Part shown: positions 1 to 10,210 of the stretch, in pieces
Numbering within the stretch: the stretch's first letter is position 1
How the letters are laid out: each line of letters begins with the position of its first letter
NCBI GenBank assembly: GCA_026392045.1
Contig: JAPLCU010000020.1
Coordinates: 1-64,000 of the forward strand
Direction: 5' to 3'
Length of the DNA: 64,000 nucleotides
Source of the DNA: Armatimonadota bacterium
GTDB taxonomy: Bacteria; Armatimonadota; UBA5829
The notes under the pieces: model-generated
Told to the model about the DNA's origin: nothing
Databases searched by the model: none
The model's input: only the letters and a program-made list of their open reading frames with translations
Position numbers and translations under genes: made by a program

Positions 1-32
1 GATAACAAACCAAAATCAGGGGATCGGATAAT

Positions 33-3000
33 TTGAAACGAAATGTTCTAATAATCGCCGTTGTCATATTTGTCATCGTATGCGCGGTTGTCAAGACTCA
101 CGCCGCCACGGTATATCTGAAGAGCGGCACAATAGACACCAGATATCAGCGCACTCTTTCGGCGGCGAATCTTGCGCCTGCCAGAGGCGCCGGGTACTAT
201 CTGGTTTCACTTAATGGGCCAGTGACAGACAAAGACAGGCTGGCGCTCACACTAGCGGGCGCTGAGATTCTGGAATACATTCCGGATTTCACGTTTCTCG
301 TGAGAATCGAGCACTCATGCTGCAAGGCTATCAGAAAGCTCGCATTCGTAGATTGGGTCGGACCGTTTTATGCGGAATACAAACGTGAGTTTGCCTCTTC
401 GGCCAAAACAAAACTCGGCCAGTATATCGTGCGAATGTTCCCCGGAAAAAAGGCCGACCGCGTTATTAAGAAAGCGAAAGCGCATGAGATAAAGTGCGGC
501 AATATGTCCTGCGAGGAAGTGTGCCGCGTGCTCGCCGACTCATCTCAGCTTGCTGAGTTGGCTAAATCGGGCGAAGTTGCCTGGATAGAACCTTACGTGC
601 AGCCAAAACTCTGCAATGACGCCGCAGGGGTCATCTCAGGCATCTCGGATGTTCGCCAGGACCTCGGGTTTTACGGTTTCGGGCAGATTGTCGGAATAGC
701 CGATGCTGGCCTGGATACTGGCGATCTCAATACCATCTCCGCTGATTTCGCAGGCCGCATCAATAAGTTCTACACCCTTCGCAGGCCCGGGGAATGGAGC
801 GATCTAAACGGCCACGGCACCCACACCACCGGCTCTATGCTTGGTTCAGGCGCGCTATCCGGCAGCAGCGCATTCACTCACAGCTACAATAACTCATTCG
901 CGGGAGTGGCTCCCGAAGCCAAATTGGTGTTTCAATCCATAGGCGACAGCGGACAATTCGTCTTCCCGCCGCTGCACCTTGGAGAACTCTTCCAGCCTGC
1001 CTATGACGATGGCGTCCGAGTGCACAGCAATAGCTGGGGAACTTCGGTCGCCGGTCAGTATACGGTCTATTCAAACGAGGTTGACCAGTTCATTTGGGAC
1101 AACAAAGACTTCAACGTGGTGTTTGCGGTCGGCAATGAAGCTGAGGATAAAAACGGCGATGGTATAGTGGAAAAAGACTCCATTTATGCCCCCGCCACAG
1201 CCAAGAACTGCATTGCCGTGGGCGCAACAGAGAGCGACCGCACCTCTGGGGGCTATCAGATGGGCTACGGAATCGCCTGGCCAAGCAGCTACCCGGCCGC
1301 ACCGATCAAATACGACCCCGTCAGCAACAACATAAACGGCATGGCGGCCTATAGCGGCAGGGGGCCGACCGATGATAACCGCATCAAACCCGATATCTGC
1401 GCCCCCGGCGCCAATATCATTTCCTCACGCACCCACGCTGCCAACATCTCCGGCTGGCAGGCATTTGACTCGAACTACATCTATTGGGGCGGCACGAGTA
1501 TGTCCACTCCACAAGTCGCAGGCGCTGCAGCGCTGGTGCGCGAATATCTCCAGAAAGAAAAGGGCATAAACCCGAGTGCGGCAATGGTCAAGGCGACTCT
1601 TTTGCAGGGCGCCGTAGACATGGCTCCGGGCCAATATGGCGCCGGTTCATTCCTGGAACTGCAACCGGCGCCGGACTTTTCCCAGGGATGGGGCAGAATG
1701 AACGTCAAGCAATCTCTATGCCCGGATCCTCCAACAGTAAACGAGTTTGCAGACGTTTCCACAGGCCTTTCCACCGGGGCATCTGCTGACTTTCAGTATC
1801 TGGTGACAGACACCTCTGTCCCATTCAAGGCAACCATTGTCTGGAGCGATTACCCGGGCTCGGTACACGCAGCCAAAGAGCTCGTCAATGATCTGGATAT
1901 AACCGTGACTTCGCCCACGGGCAAGATCTACAAACCTTCCGACCGAACGAACAACATCGAGCAGGTGAAGATAAAACAGCCCGAAGCAGGCGCTTACACA
2001 CTGAGCGTGACGGGTTACAATGTCCCGATGGGCCCGCAGGACTATGCGCTGGCGGTTTCCGGCGGGCTGCCAAATACTTATATTTCGGGCACGGTAAAGA
2101 CGGCATCCGGCGCGGGGGTATCGGGCGCTACTGTTGCCCTGGTTTCGTCGAGCGGTATAAAGAGGGTCACCACGAATACGACCGGCAAGTATCTGACCCA
2201 TGTCCCGCCTGGCGCCTATTCGGTGCAGGTATCGAAGCTGGGCTGGACATTCACCCCGCGCGCGAAGACTATTAATGTAGTCAGTTCCGCTGTCACTAAC
2301 GTAGATTTTGTGGGAAGCGGCGCTCCGGGCAACCTCGCCGGTACGGTCACGGGCGCGGTGGGCGGAGTTGTAAGCCACATAATCGAATGCCCGCATCCGT
2401 ATCTTAATAGTTTCGACCAGACCTACACCATCACAGCTCACGACGGTGCGACTCGCGTGCGGGTTCACTTCGCCGAAATTGACCTCATGAGCGACGGTGA
2501 CATGATCAACATTCTGGATGCCAATGATAACATCATTGATACTTTCACAGACAAGGGTGAGGATATCTGGAGCTCATGGGCTGCGGGCAACGCCATTAAG
2601 ATCAGACTCATCACAAATGACTACGGAAACATTGGCTACGGATTCTTTGCTGATGGTTATGAGACCGATTTGATCGGGCAAGGCGCGGTTGAAGGGGTTA
2701 CACTTAGCATCACGCCAACAAGCGCAAGCTCGAGGTCCGCCGCCAACGGATCTTACAGCCTGAACTCAGTCCCAGCCGGCACTTATACCATAACACCGGC
2801 AAAGGCCAACTGGAAGTTCCAACCGGCCTCAAAAACCGTAGAAATCCCGGCTGGCGGCACACTGTCCGGGGTGGACTTCACGGCATTCCCGCCCGGCTCT
2901 ATCTCGGGTGAAACCCTTATGGTCTCATCACAGACCGTCGCGGCCAATATTCAGTCTCCGCACCCATACCCGGATAACTATTCCGAGACCTGGCAGATAA

Positions 3001-3695
3001 CAGCTGACCCCAATGCCACCCGAATTCGGCTGCATTTCTCCATTCTCATAACTGAACCCGCCTGGGATTACGTCTATCTCATGGACGGCGAAGACAATAT
3101 CATCGAGATTTTCACCGATGCCTATACAGACCTCTGGACTCCCTGGGTCAGCGGCAACATCGCCAGGATAATGCTCACAAGCGACCCGGGCAACAACGAT
3201 TATGGCTTCAAATGCGATAAATATGAGGTCGAAACCATGGGCAGCGGGCTTTCGGGCGCAACCGTCGAACTCTCACCGGAAAATCTTTCAGTAACGACTT
3301 CGCAAAGCGGCTCTTTCGTGTTCCCAGAGGTGGTCATGGGTTCACATTCGGTTCTGCCAAAAAGCACGTATGCGATCTTTGACCCACCGCTCGCCCAGGT
3401 CAACATATCCGCCGGCATGGCCGAGCGCCTGCTCTTCTACGTGAAGCCAATAGAGCTCTCAACGACATCCCCGGCAAAAGCGATACCGGATGGCGTTACG
3501 CTCACCCTGCGCGGCCTCACGGTTGCGGCGGCATATAACGGCTTCTTCTATGTCCAAAGCTCCAGCCGCCTCCCAGGCCTGCGTGTGCAGTCAGACGCAG
3601 CGGTCAGTGAAGGGCAGATAGTGGACGTCACCGGCGCTCTAGCCACCGTCGAGGGCGAACGCAGGTTGAATGCAAGCGCGGTGGTTAAGAAGTAG
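33..3695 (+). CDS. Secreted S8 (subtilisin-like) serine peptidase with C-terminal carboxypeptidase-regulatory-like repeats
   Basis: ORF with signal peptide; catalytic motifs GIADAGLDTGD, NGHGTHTTG, GGTSMSTPQVAG; later repeats such as SGTVKTASGAGVSGATVAL. Confidence 0.9.
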   Translation: MKRNVLIIAVVIFVIVCAVVKTHAATVYLKSGTIDTRYQRTLSAANLAPARGAGYYLVSLNGPVTDKDRLALTLAGAEILEYIPDFTFLVRIEHSCCKAIRKLAFVDWVGPFYAEYKREFASSAKTKLGQYIVRMFPGKKADRVIKKAKAHEIKCGNMSCEEVCRVLADSSQLAELAKSGEVAWIEPYVQPKLCNDAAGVISGISDVRQDLGFYGFGQIVGIADAGLDTGDLNTISADFAGRINKFYTLRRPGEWSDLNGHGTHTTGSMLGSGALSGSSAFTHSYNNSFAGVAPEAKLVFQSIGDSGQFVFPPLHLGELFQPAYDDGVRVHSNSWGTSVAGQYTVYSNEVDQFIWDNKDFNVVFAVGNEAEDKNGDGIVEKDSIYAPATAKNCIAVGATESDRTSGGYQMGYGIAWPSSYPAAPIKYDPVSNNINGMAAYSGRGPTDDNRIKPDICAPGANIISSRTHAANISGWQAFDSNYIYWGGTSMSTPQVAGAAALVREYLQKEKGINPSAAMVKATLLQGAVDMAPGQYGAGSFLELQPAPDFSQGWGRMNVKQSLCPDPPTVNEFADVSTGLSTGASADFQYLVTDTSVPFKATIVWSDYPGSVHAAKELVNDLDITVTSPTGKIYKPSDRTNNIEQVKIKQPEAGAYTLSVTGYNVPMGPQDYALAVSGGLPNTYISGTVKTASGAGVSGATVALVSSSGIKRVTTNTTGKYLTHVPPGAYSVQVSKLGWTFTPRAKTINVVSSAVTNVDFVGSGAPGNLAGTVTGAVGGVVSHIIECPHPYLNSFDQTYTITAHDGATRVRVHFAEIDLMSDGDMINILDANDNIIDTFTDKGEDIWSSWAAGNAIKIRLITNDYGNIGYGFFADGYETDLIGQGAVEGVTLSITPTSASSRSAANGSYSLNSVPAGTYTITPAKANWKFQPASKTVEIPAGGTLSGVDFTAFPPGSISGETLMVSSQTVAANIQSPHPYPDNYSETWQITADPNATRIRLHFSILITEPAWDYVYLMDGEDNIIEIFTDAYTDLWTPWVSGNIARIMLTSDPGNNDYGFKCDKYEVETMGSGLSGATVELSPENLSVTTSQSGSFVFPEVVMGSHSVLPKSTYAIFDPPLAQVNISAGMAERLLFYVKPIELSTTSPAKAIPDGVTLTLRGLTVAAAYNGFFYVQSSSRLPGLRVQSDAAVSEGQIVDVTGALATVEGERRLNASAVVKK

Positions 3696-3924
3696 GCAAG
3701 ACAAAAGAACAAGTTTACATAAGAACGGCTGGGCTTAGGGACGAAAAATAGTTCCGAAACATAGCGAACTTTCAAGAGTCCCGCCGTATTTCAGAATTCA
3801 AGCCACTCTTGCAATTTCACCCTCCATTTGACACCGCGAAATGCCGATGATATACTCAGGGTTAGCTGCTCCTATATAATCCCCATTCATATAATTCTGG
3901 GTTGCGCAAAACGGAGAATCTTTA

Positions 3925-6204
3925 ATGCTCAAAGGCGTTGCAAAAGCCGGTGGGAATGATCCACAAGATCACTATGGAATTGTGGTTGCGTTGTCAAACC
4001 TTTCCAAGACACTGAGTGGAGCCCAAGAAGATTCTACATTCGCTGCGGCGGCCGATGCCGGAGCCACAATGCTGCGCATCTCCCGGATGATTGTCTATAT
4101 TAATGATGAAAATGGCAACCTGGTCACATGCGGCAGCGTCGGAGTGCTAAGCGGCGAGCGAGATATGCTTGAAGTAGCTCTTGAGGTTGCTGCGGCAACG
4201 CTTGATTCAGCCAACCCTGTGATTTACCCCAACCCCTCGACGCCAAATAACGAAATTGTCGCTGGGCTCAAGAGAGTAAACCTTTTCTCTGCGCTCGGAG
4301 TCCCAATGCGCGTTGGGCAAATGAATGTCGGGGCGATAGTTGCGCTTGGGGCAAAGCCTCGGCTTTTCGCGCAGGCCGATATCGACCTCCTGCACATTGT
4401 CGCCAGCCAAACCGCACTGGTTGTGTGGAAAACCAGGAACCAGCCTTCGCCCACCGAAAACATTCCTGAAGATCAAGATACCCTGATACAGCTAGCCGAC
4501 AGAAAGATTCAGGAACTTTCGCTGGTGAACCGGGTCAGTGAAGCCGTAAGCTCAACATTGAACCTTGAAAAGCTGCTGGATATCGCTCTGGAGCAGAGCA
4601 TGGCGTCTGTTGGGGCTGATGTCGGATCGCTGATGCTGATAAATAAGGACACGAATAAGCTGGAGATTGTGGCGTCGCGCGGATTGGCTGAGAAATGGGT
4701 GAAGCAGACATCAGTTAAGATCGGCAGCAGCATCTCAGGTTGGGTAGCTGAGCATGGAGAAAGCGCGCTGATCAATGATGCCCGCAGCGACCAGCGTTTT
4801 AAGATGCCTTTCTTCCGCGATCAGATCAGCTCGGCGGCATCTATTCCACTTAAGGCAAAGGGCGCTGTGATTGGGGTTTTGAATATCAGCGCCCATAAAC
4901 CCAAACGAGTTTTTGATGAGCGCGACTTGCAGCTTTTGGGGACCGTTGCGAACCAGATGGCGGCGGCAATTGAAAACGCTCGGCTTTATGACCGCGTCAA
5001 TCGGAGGACCAAGGAGCTCGATAGCCTTTTGCATATATCGCGAACGATTACATCGACGCTCAACCTCGACGACGTAATGCGCCAGCTTTGCGATGAGATT
5101 TGCCAGGTTTTCCAGTTGGATGTATGCACGCTGTTGCTTTTGGACGAACTCAGCGGAAGATTCAGATTCGGCCACGGCTGCGGTCTTAAGACCCGCCGGA
5201 AGTATATTTATTACGACCTTTCCTCACCGTTTGCGCTTCGGGTGCGAAAAACCGGCTCCAAACTGCTTATCAAAAATATTGACGCCTCAAAGGCGATGCG
5301 CACTGAAATCTCCAAGCAAGAAGGGCTTCATAGCGCGATCTGCATACCTGTCAAGCACCAGGGCCAGCTGGTGGCGGTGGTCACGGGTTTCTCCAGGGAA
5401 CAGCGGGCGCTGGCGAAGTCGCAGATGGATATCATAAGGCCGCTTGGCGAACTGGCGGGCGTGGCGCTTCACAATGCCAGGAAATATCGCCAGAAGTATA
5501 AAATGGCAGCGATATTGCAGGAGAAACTGACGCCGTCATCAATTCCCGAAGTGAGCGGGCTGGATATTGGGCATAAGTTTTTGCCTGCGCGCGGGGTTGG
5601 TGGAGATTACTACGATTTCATCAAGTTCTCGGAAGGCAAGATCGGAATTATTGTCGGTGATGTGGCAGGCAGCGATATTGAGGCGGCTGAATATACGACC
5701 ATGGGCAAATATGTGCTCCGTGCGTATGCCAAGGACTATTCGTCGGCGGCGGATGTGCTTGCCAAGACCAACGATATGGTCTGCGAGGACACTCGCACGG
5801 AAATGTTCATCAGTTTGTTCTATGGAATCATTGATGTCGAGCGCGGCAAGTTGCGCTATGCAAGCGCTGGCTGTGAACCTGCCGTGCTTTACAGGGCCAA
5901 AACTAAGATTGTCACTTCATTGGCGGCAGATGGGATGCTTCTGGGTATTAAACGCGGGACGACTTATGTGGAGCAGGAAGTGGATATCGAACCGGGAGAT
6001 ATTCTGCTGCTGCACACTGATGGCCTCCCAGAAGCGGGCGTCGGCAATGAGCGGTTTGGCACGCATCGGGTGCACGAAGTTGTCAAAGAGAACGCCAAAA
6101 GCAGCGCTCAGAACATAGTAGACAACCTTTACGGCGCATTGATCGAATTCGGGCATGGTAGAATCACGGACGATGTGGCGATGGTGGCGGTCAAGGTTCT
6201 TTAG
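3925..6204 (+). CDS. Multi-GAF domain SpoIIE/RsbU-type PP2C phosphatase
   Basis: Repeated GAF-like segments, then LPARGVGGDYYDFI...GDVAGSDIEAA...LLLHTDGLPEA. Confidence 0.88.
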   Translation: MLKGVAKAGGNDPQDHYGIVVALSNLSKTLSGAQEDSTFAAAADAGATMLRISRMIVYINDENGNLVTCGSVGVLSGERDMLEVALEVAAATLDSANPVIYPNPSTPNNEIVAGLKRVNLFSALGVPMRVGQMNVGAIVALGAKPRLFAQADIDLLHIVASQTALVVWKTRNQPSPTENIPEDQDTLIQLADRKIQELSLVNRVSEAVSSTLNLEKLLDIALEQSMASVGADVGSLMLINKDTNKLEIVASRGLAEKWVKQTSVKIGSSISGWVAEHGESALINDARSDQRFKMPFFRDQISSAASIPLKAKGAVIGVLNISAHKPKRVFDERDLQLLGTVANQMAAAIENARLYDRVNRRTKELDSLLHISRTITSTLNLDDVMRQLCDEICQVFQLDVCTLLLLDELSGRFRFGHGCGLKTRRKYIYYDLSSPFALRVRKTGSKLLIKNIDASKAMRTEISKQEGLHSAICIPVKHQGQLVAVVTGFSREQRALAKSQMDIIRPLGELAGVALHNARKYRQKYKMAAILQEKLTPSSIPEVSGLDIGHKFLPARGVGGDYYDFIKFSEGKIGIIVGDVAGSDIEAAEYTTMGKYVLRAYAKDYSSAADVLAKTNDMVCEDTRTEMFISLFYGIIDVERGKLRYASAGCEPAVLYRAKTKIVTSLAADGMLLGIKRGTTYVEQEVDIEPGDILLLHTDGLPEAGVGNERFGTHRVHEVVKENAKSSAQNIVDNLYGALIEFGHGRITDDVAMVAVKVL

Positions 6205-6248
6205 AGATATCTGATAATTAAGGCAGAGCTATTTATGGAACAATAGAC

Positions 6249-6716
6249 ATGAATGCTGATGCAAGCGGCCATGACGGTCTTTGCTGGAGGACGGTTTTGA
6301 GACAGGGCGAAGTGATGCTTTTGGAAATACCCAGTTCGACAGAGTATGTGTCGATTGCGTGCCATGCTATCGAAGGCATTGCGCGCCGGATGACATTCAC
6401 CGCCAATGAGGTCGAAGATATCAAGCTGGCGGTGGGCGAAGCTTGCACGAACGCAGTAAAGCATGGTCCCGCCCTGGAAGAGTCGCCGAATGTGGAAATC
6501 AAGTGCAGCGTTCATCCGGACGGTCTGACGGTGGAAATACGCAACAGCACCATAGGTAGAGTTCACCCACATATCCCCACAAAGCTCGACGCATCCCACG
6601 AATCCGGGCGAGGTCTGTATATGATGCGCAAGCTGGTAGATGAAGTGGATATGAAGTGGGAGCACTGCTCAGCTACGGTCAAACTTTTTAAGAAGCTTAC
6701 TGCCACTGCGGCTTAA
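6249..6716 (+). CDS. RsbW-like anti-sigma/serine kinase (HATPase_c)
   Basis: VEDIKLAVGEACTNAVKHG and ESGRGLYMMRKLVDEV; start may be the internal ATG near 6315. Confidence 0.82.
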   Translation: MNADASGHDGLCWRTVLRQGEVMLLEIPSSTEYVSIACHAIEGIARRMTFTANEVEDIKLAVGEACTNAVKHGPALEESPNVEIKCSVHPDGLTVEIRNSTIGRVHPHIPTKLDASHESGRGLYMMRKLVDEVDMKWEHCSATVKLFKKLTATAA

Positions 6717-6873
6717 AGCTTTCGCAATGCCGTGCGTCAGTTCGTTTCGGGACTGAAGTCCCAAAACACCAGTCCCTAAACCGAACCTCTTACTGGGCAC
6801 GTGGCTCTGCCCCTACGATTGGTAACATTCCCTTCCCTACTCTCCGCTTTCCACTTTCCACTCTCCACTATTC

Positions 6874-8541
6874 TCAAAACAGCCCGTAGATCTCGCCGTC
6901 GGGGTTCATTCCTATTTTGGCGGCGGCTGGGACTTTTGGCAGGCCTGGCATGGTCATTATATTGCCTGCGTAAATTACCACAAAACCCGCGCCCGCGCTG
7001 ACCTTGGCCTCGCGGACGGTTATCTTGAAGCCGCTGGGCTTGCCGATGATTTTTGGATCATCGGAAAGCGAGTTTTGGGTTTTGGCGATACAGACCGGCA
7101 GGTTGCCAAAGCCCAGGGATTCTATCTTCTTGATCTGAGTAAGAGCGGCGGGCAGGAAATCTGCGCCATCTGCGCCGTAGAACTGCCTCGCGACCTCTTC
7201 CACTTTTTCTTTGATAGGCAGATCGACCGAATAGGCCGGGTGGAATTGTGATTCGTGCTCGCATGCCGCAAGAACGAGTTCGGCGAGATCAAGACCGCCT
7301 TCGCCGCCCGCCGCCCAAACATCTGAAAGCGCCCATGGCACTTCCATTTTTTCGCAGCAATCTGAGAGCGCCTGGATTTCCTCATCGGTATCCGCGGGGA
7401 ACTTGTTGATGGCTACGATCGGCACCAGACCGACGTTGCGCACGTTCTCGCAGTGCTTTTCGAGGTTCGCGATGCCCTTGACGACCGCTTCGGGGTTGTT
7501 CAGGGCAAGATCGGCGAGTGCAACGCCGCCGTGCATCTTCAGCGCTCTTATAGTGGCGACAACAACCGCTGCCGCAGGCTTCAGGCCAGCCGCGCGGCAT
7601 TTGATATTAAAGAACTTTTCCGCGCCGAGATCGCTGCCGAAACCGGCTTCGGTGACTACATAATCGGCTAGTTTCATGGCCATTTTGGTAGCAATAATAG
7701 AGTTGCAGCCGTGGGCGATATTGCCGAACGGGCCGCCATGGACAAATGCGGGTGTGCCCTCGAGGGTCTGCACCAGATTCGGAATAATCGCGTCTTTGAG
7801 GACGACTGCCATTGCACCGCTCGCGCTAAGGTCCTTCGCAGTCACCGGCTGGCCGGATTTATTGAGGCCGACTACTATGTTTGCCAGCCTGCGCTCAAGG
7901 TCTGCGCGGTCATTCGATAGGCAAAGGAGCGCCATGATCTCAGATGCGGTAGTGATATCGAAACCGGATTCGCGAGGAATGCCGTTTGTTTTGCCGCCTA
8001 GACCGATCACGATGTCTCGAAGCGCGCGCTCATTCATATCCATGACCCGCTTCCAGGTGATGGAGTGAACGTCAATATTGAGCTCATTGCCCTGGTGGAT
8101 GTGGTTGTCCAGCATGGCAGAAAGCAGGTTGTGCGCGGTGGTGATGGCGTGGAAATCGCCGGTGAAGTGCAGGTTAATATCCGCCATCGGAATCACCTGA
8201 GCGTAACCGCCGCCCGCCGCCCCACCCTTGATGCCAAAGCAAGGCCCAAGAGACGGCTCGCGAATGGCGATACACGTGGATTTGCCAAGCTTGCGGATGG
8301 CGTCGCCCAAACCAACGCCCGTCGTGGTCTTGCCCTCGCCCGCCGGGGTCGGGGTAATAGCCGTCACAATAATCAACTTGCCCTCGGGGCGGTCTGTCTT
8401 ATGGTTCAAGACATCCAGCGAAACCTTCGCCTTGTCTTTGCCATAAAACACGAGATCGTCTTCAGTAAGACCAATCTCTGCTGCAATGTCTCTAATATGT
8501 TTTGGCTGCGCTTGCTGCGCAATTTCTACGTCTGTTAACAC
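6874..8541 (-). CDS. fhs: Formate--tetrahydrofolate ligase
   Basis: [42 protein letters not shown]; preferred start is GTG at 8541 ([11 protein letters not shown]) preceded by AGAAGGAG; the longer ORF to 8601 reads into a palindromic repeat. Confidence 0.93.
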   Translation of the reverse strand: MLTDVEIAQQAQPKHIRDIAAEIGLTEDDLVFYGKDKAKVSLDVLNHKTDRPEGKLIIVTAITPTPAGEGKTTTGVGLGDAIRKLGKSTCIAIREPSLGPCFGIKGGAAGGGYAQVIPMADINLHFTGDFHAITTAHNLLSAMLDNHIHQGNELNIDVHSITWKRVMDMNERALRDIVIGLGGKTNGIPRESGFDITTASEIMALLCLSNDRADLERRLANIVVGLNKSGQPVTAKDLSASGAMAVVLKDAIIPNLVQTLEGTPAFVHGGPFGNIAHGCNSIIATKMAMKLADYVVTEAGFGSDLGAEKFFNIKCRAAGLKPAAAVVVATIRALKMHGGVALADLALNNPEAVVKGIANLEKHCENVRNVGLVPIVAINKFPADTDEEIQALSDCCEKMEVPWALSDVWAAGGEGGLDLAELVLAACEHESQFHPAYSVDLPIKEKVEEVARQFYGADGADFLPAALTQIKKIESLGFGNLPVCIAKTQNSLSDDPKIIGKPSGFKITVREAKVSAGAGFVVIYAGNIMTMPGLPKVPAAAKIGMNPDGEIYGLF

Positions 8542-8587
8542 TAATTTTCTCCTTCTGATTTGGAAGTTAGCCATATTATTTATGATG

Positions 8588-8656
8588 TGCGGCTTCGGCA
8601 TCAGGATACCGAAGCAACTAATTGTGCGGCTTCGGCATCAGGATACCGAAGCAACT
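8588..8656. repeat. Family A palindromic element, two tandem copies (8588-8619, 8625-8656)
   Basis: TGCGGCTTCGGCATCAGGATACCGAAGCAACT twice, identical; stem GCTTCGG/CCGAAGC; a third identical copy at 17277-17308. Confidence 0.9.
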
Positions 8657-8692
8657 AAAGTTTGAGTCTCATTCTTGAACAGAGACAGCTGT

Positions 8693-9136
8693 TTATCTCA
8701 TTGGCGGTGGGTCCTTTTTGATTAGTTCGACTTCCTTGAGCTCCTTGCCGAGGTCCATCGGTAAAATTCGCCCCGCGAACATGTTCAGCCATGCGCTGGT
8801 GCGCTCCAGGCGGCGGTCTACTGGTATATGATACTTCCGCAGCTTACCCTGCCTGCCCATCTTCTTTGAGCGCTCATTAATTAGCCACCATATACAGCGG
8901 CGGTCCGGGTAGACCTCGCAGAAACCCTTTTCGCGAGTGCCGCCGCAGGGGCCATTTCTGATCTGCTTAGGGCAGCGCATCGGGCACGTGAAAGCGTCGT
9001 GGCTGAGCACACATTGGCCGCAATCCTGGCACCCGAAGACAGGCTTTTTCACTATGTTTTCGGCAACAACCGCTGATTTGTTCAGTAATGCGTACTTTTC
9101 GCAGAAAGATGCGATAGCTTCTGATAGTTTGCTCAT
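8693..9136 (-). CDS. metV: Methylenetetrahydrofolate reductase C-terminal/zinc-binding partner (MetV-like)
   Basis: GCQDCGQCVLSHDAFTCPMRCPKQIRNGPCGG Cys cluster; ATGA overlap with metF. Confidence 0.82.
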   Translation of the reverse strand: MSKLSEAIASFCEKYALLNKSAVVAENIVKKPVFGCQDCGQCVLSHDAFTCPMRCPKQIRNGPCGGTREKGFCEVYPDRRCIWWLINERSKKMGRQGKLRKYHIPVDRRLERTSAWLNMFAGRILPMDLGKELKEVELIKKDPPPMR

Positions 9137-10071
9137 TGTACTTCAACCTCTTCCTGATGCGGCGAGGTAAGAATTGGCCTGGGGAGTAATTCTGCCTCTT
9201 CAACAATTCTCGGCGTGATGGATTCCCAGAGCACCGGCATGATATGTACGCCCTTTACCCCCTGTGTCTTGTGCAGACGTTTAATGGTCTCCACGCAGAT
9301 CGCAACGCCTTCTTCTTTGGGATCAGCAGCGGATTTCATGCGCGAAATATACTCATCTGCAATGCTCATCCCCGGCACACTTTCGCGCATATACTCCAGC
9401 GCCTTAACCGATTTCACCGGCATCACTCCCGCGATAATATGCACCTGCTGGTCGTAACCCTCATCGCGAACGGCTTTTATCCATTTATCGAACTTAACGA
9501 AATCAAACACCGGCTGGGTCTGAATAAAATTCGCGCCCGCACGGATTTTCTTGCCGAGGCGGATGATACGGAGGTCAAGGGGTTCGGCAAACGGGTTCGC
9601 TGCCCCGCCTATGAACATTTTGGGCGGCGCTTTGATCTCATCACCTGAGAGAAACCTGCCCTCGTTCATTTCACGGAGAGTATGGATAAGCTGCACGCTG
9701 TCGAGGTCAAAAACGCCCTTGGCTTCCGGGTGGTTGCCGAAGGTCTGATAGTCGCCGGTAAGACATAGAATATTTTCGATGCCTGCGGCATACGCGCCGA
9801 GGATATCCGACTGCAGCGCCAGCCGGTTTCTATCTCGGCAGGTCATCTGCATAATTGGCTCCAGGCCGCCCTCAACTACAAACACGCTCGCCATTATCGA
9901 ACTCATGCGCACAATTGCGGTCTGATTATCTGTAAGGTTAACGGCATCAACCACCCCCCGGAAGTAGTCGCACTTCCGAATGATGGCGGCCTTGTCCGCG
10001 CTCTGCGGCGGCCCCATCTCCCCGCAAACAACAAACTCGCCCTGGTTAAGGAGTCTTTCAAAATTGCTCAT
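9133..10071 (-). CDS. metF: Methylenetetrahydrofolate reductase
   Basis: NLTDNQTAIVRMSS, LCLTGDYQTFGNHPEAKGVFDLDS, GANFIQTQPVFD. Confidence 0.88.
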   Translation of the reverse strand: MSNFERLLNQGEFVVCGEMGPPQSADKAAIIRKCDYFRGVVDAVNLTDNQTAIVRMSSIMASVFVVEGGLEPIMQMTCRDRNRLALQSDILGAYAAGIENILCLTGDYQTFGNHPEAKGVFDLDSVQLIHTLREMNEGRFLSGDEIKAPPKMFIGGAANPFAEPLDLRIIRLGKKIRAGANFIQTQPVFDFVKFDKWIKAVRDEGYDQQVHIIAGVMPVKSVKALEYMRESVPGMSIADEYISRMKSAADPKEEGVAICVETIKRLHKTQGVKGVHIMPVLWESITPRIVEEAELLPRPILTSPHQEEVEVQ

Positions 10072-10082
10072 AATATTTATTG

Positions 10083-10203
10083 GGTGTTAGGTGTTAGGTG
10101 TTGGGTGTTGGGGAAGGGAAATCTCTTCCTGTCACCCATGCGGGCCGGATTGCAAATCCGCCCGAACAAAGTACCTAACACCTAGGACCTAACACCTAAC
10201 ACC
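10083..10203. repeat. Long inverted repeat of GGTGTTA heptamers enclosing a family B palindrome
   Basis: GGTGTTAGGTGTTAGGTGTTGGGTGTT (10083-10109) versus its near reverse complement AACACCTAGGACCTAACACCTAACACC (10177-10203). Confidence 0.85.
10141..10167. repeat. Family B palindrome
   Basis: CGGGCCGGATTGCAAATCCGCCCGAAC. Confidence 0.8.
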
Positions 10204-10210
10204 TTTCCCT

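Noticed and set aside
1716-2468. 250-aa antisense ORF inside the S8 protease gene
   Set aside because: Composition and lack of motifs indicate a shadow ORF of the coding strand.
8542-8692. THF riboswitch upstream of fhs
   Set aside because: The region is dominated by two family A palindromes; no THF riboswitch core was recognised by eye.
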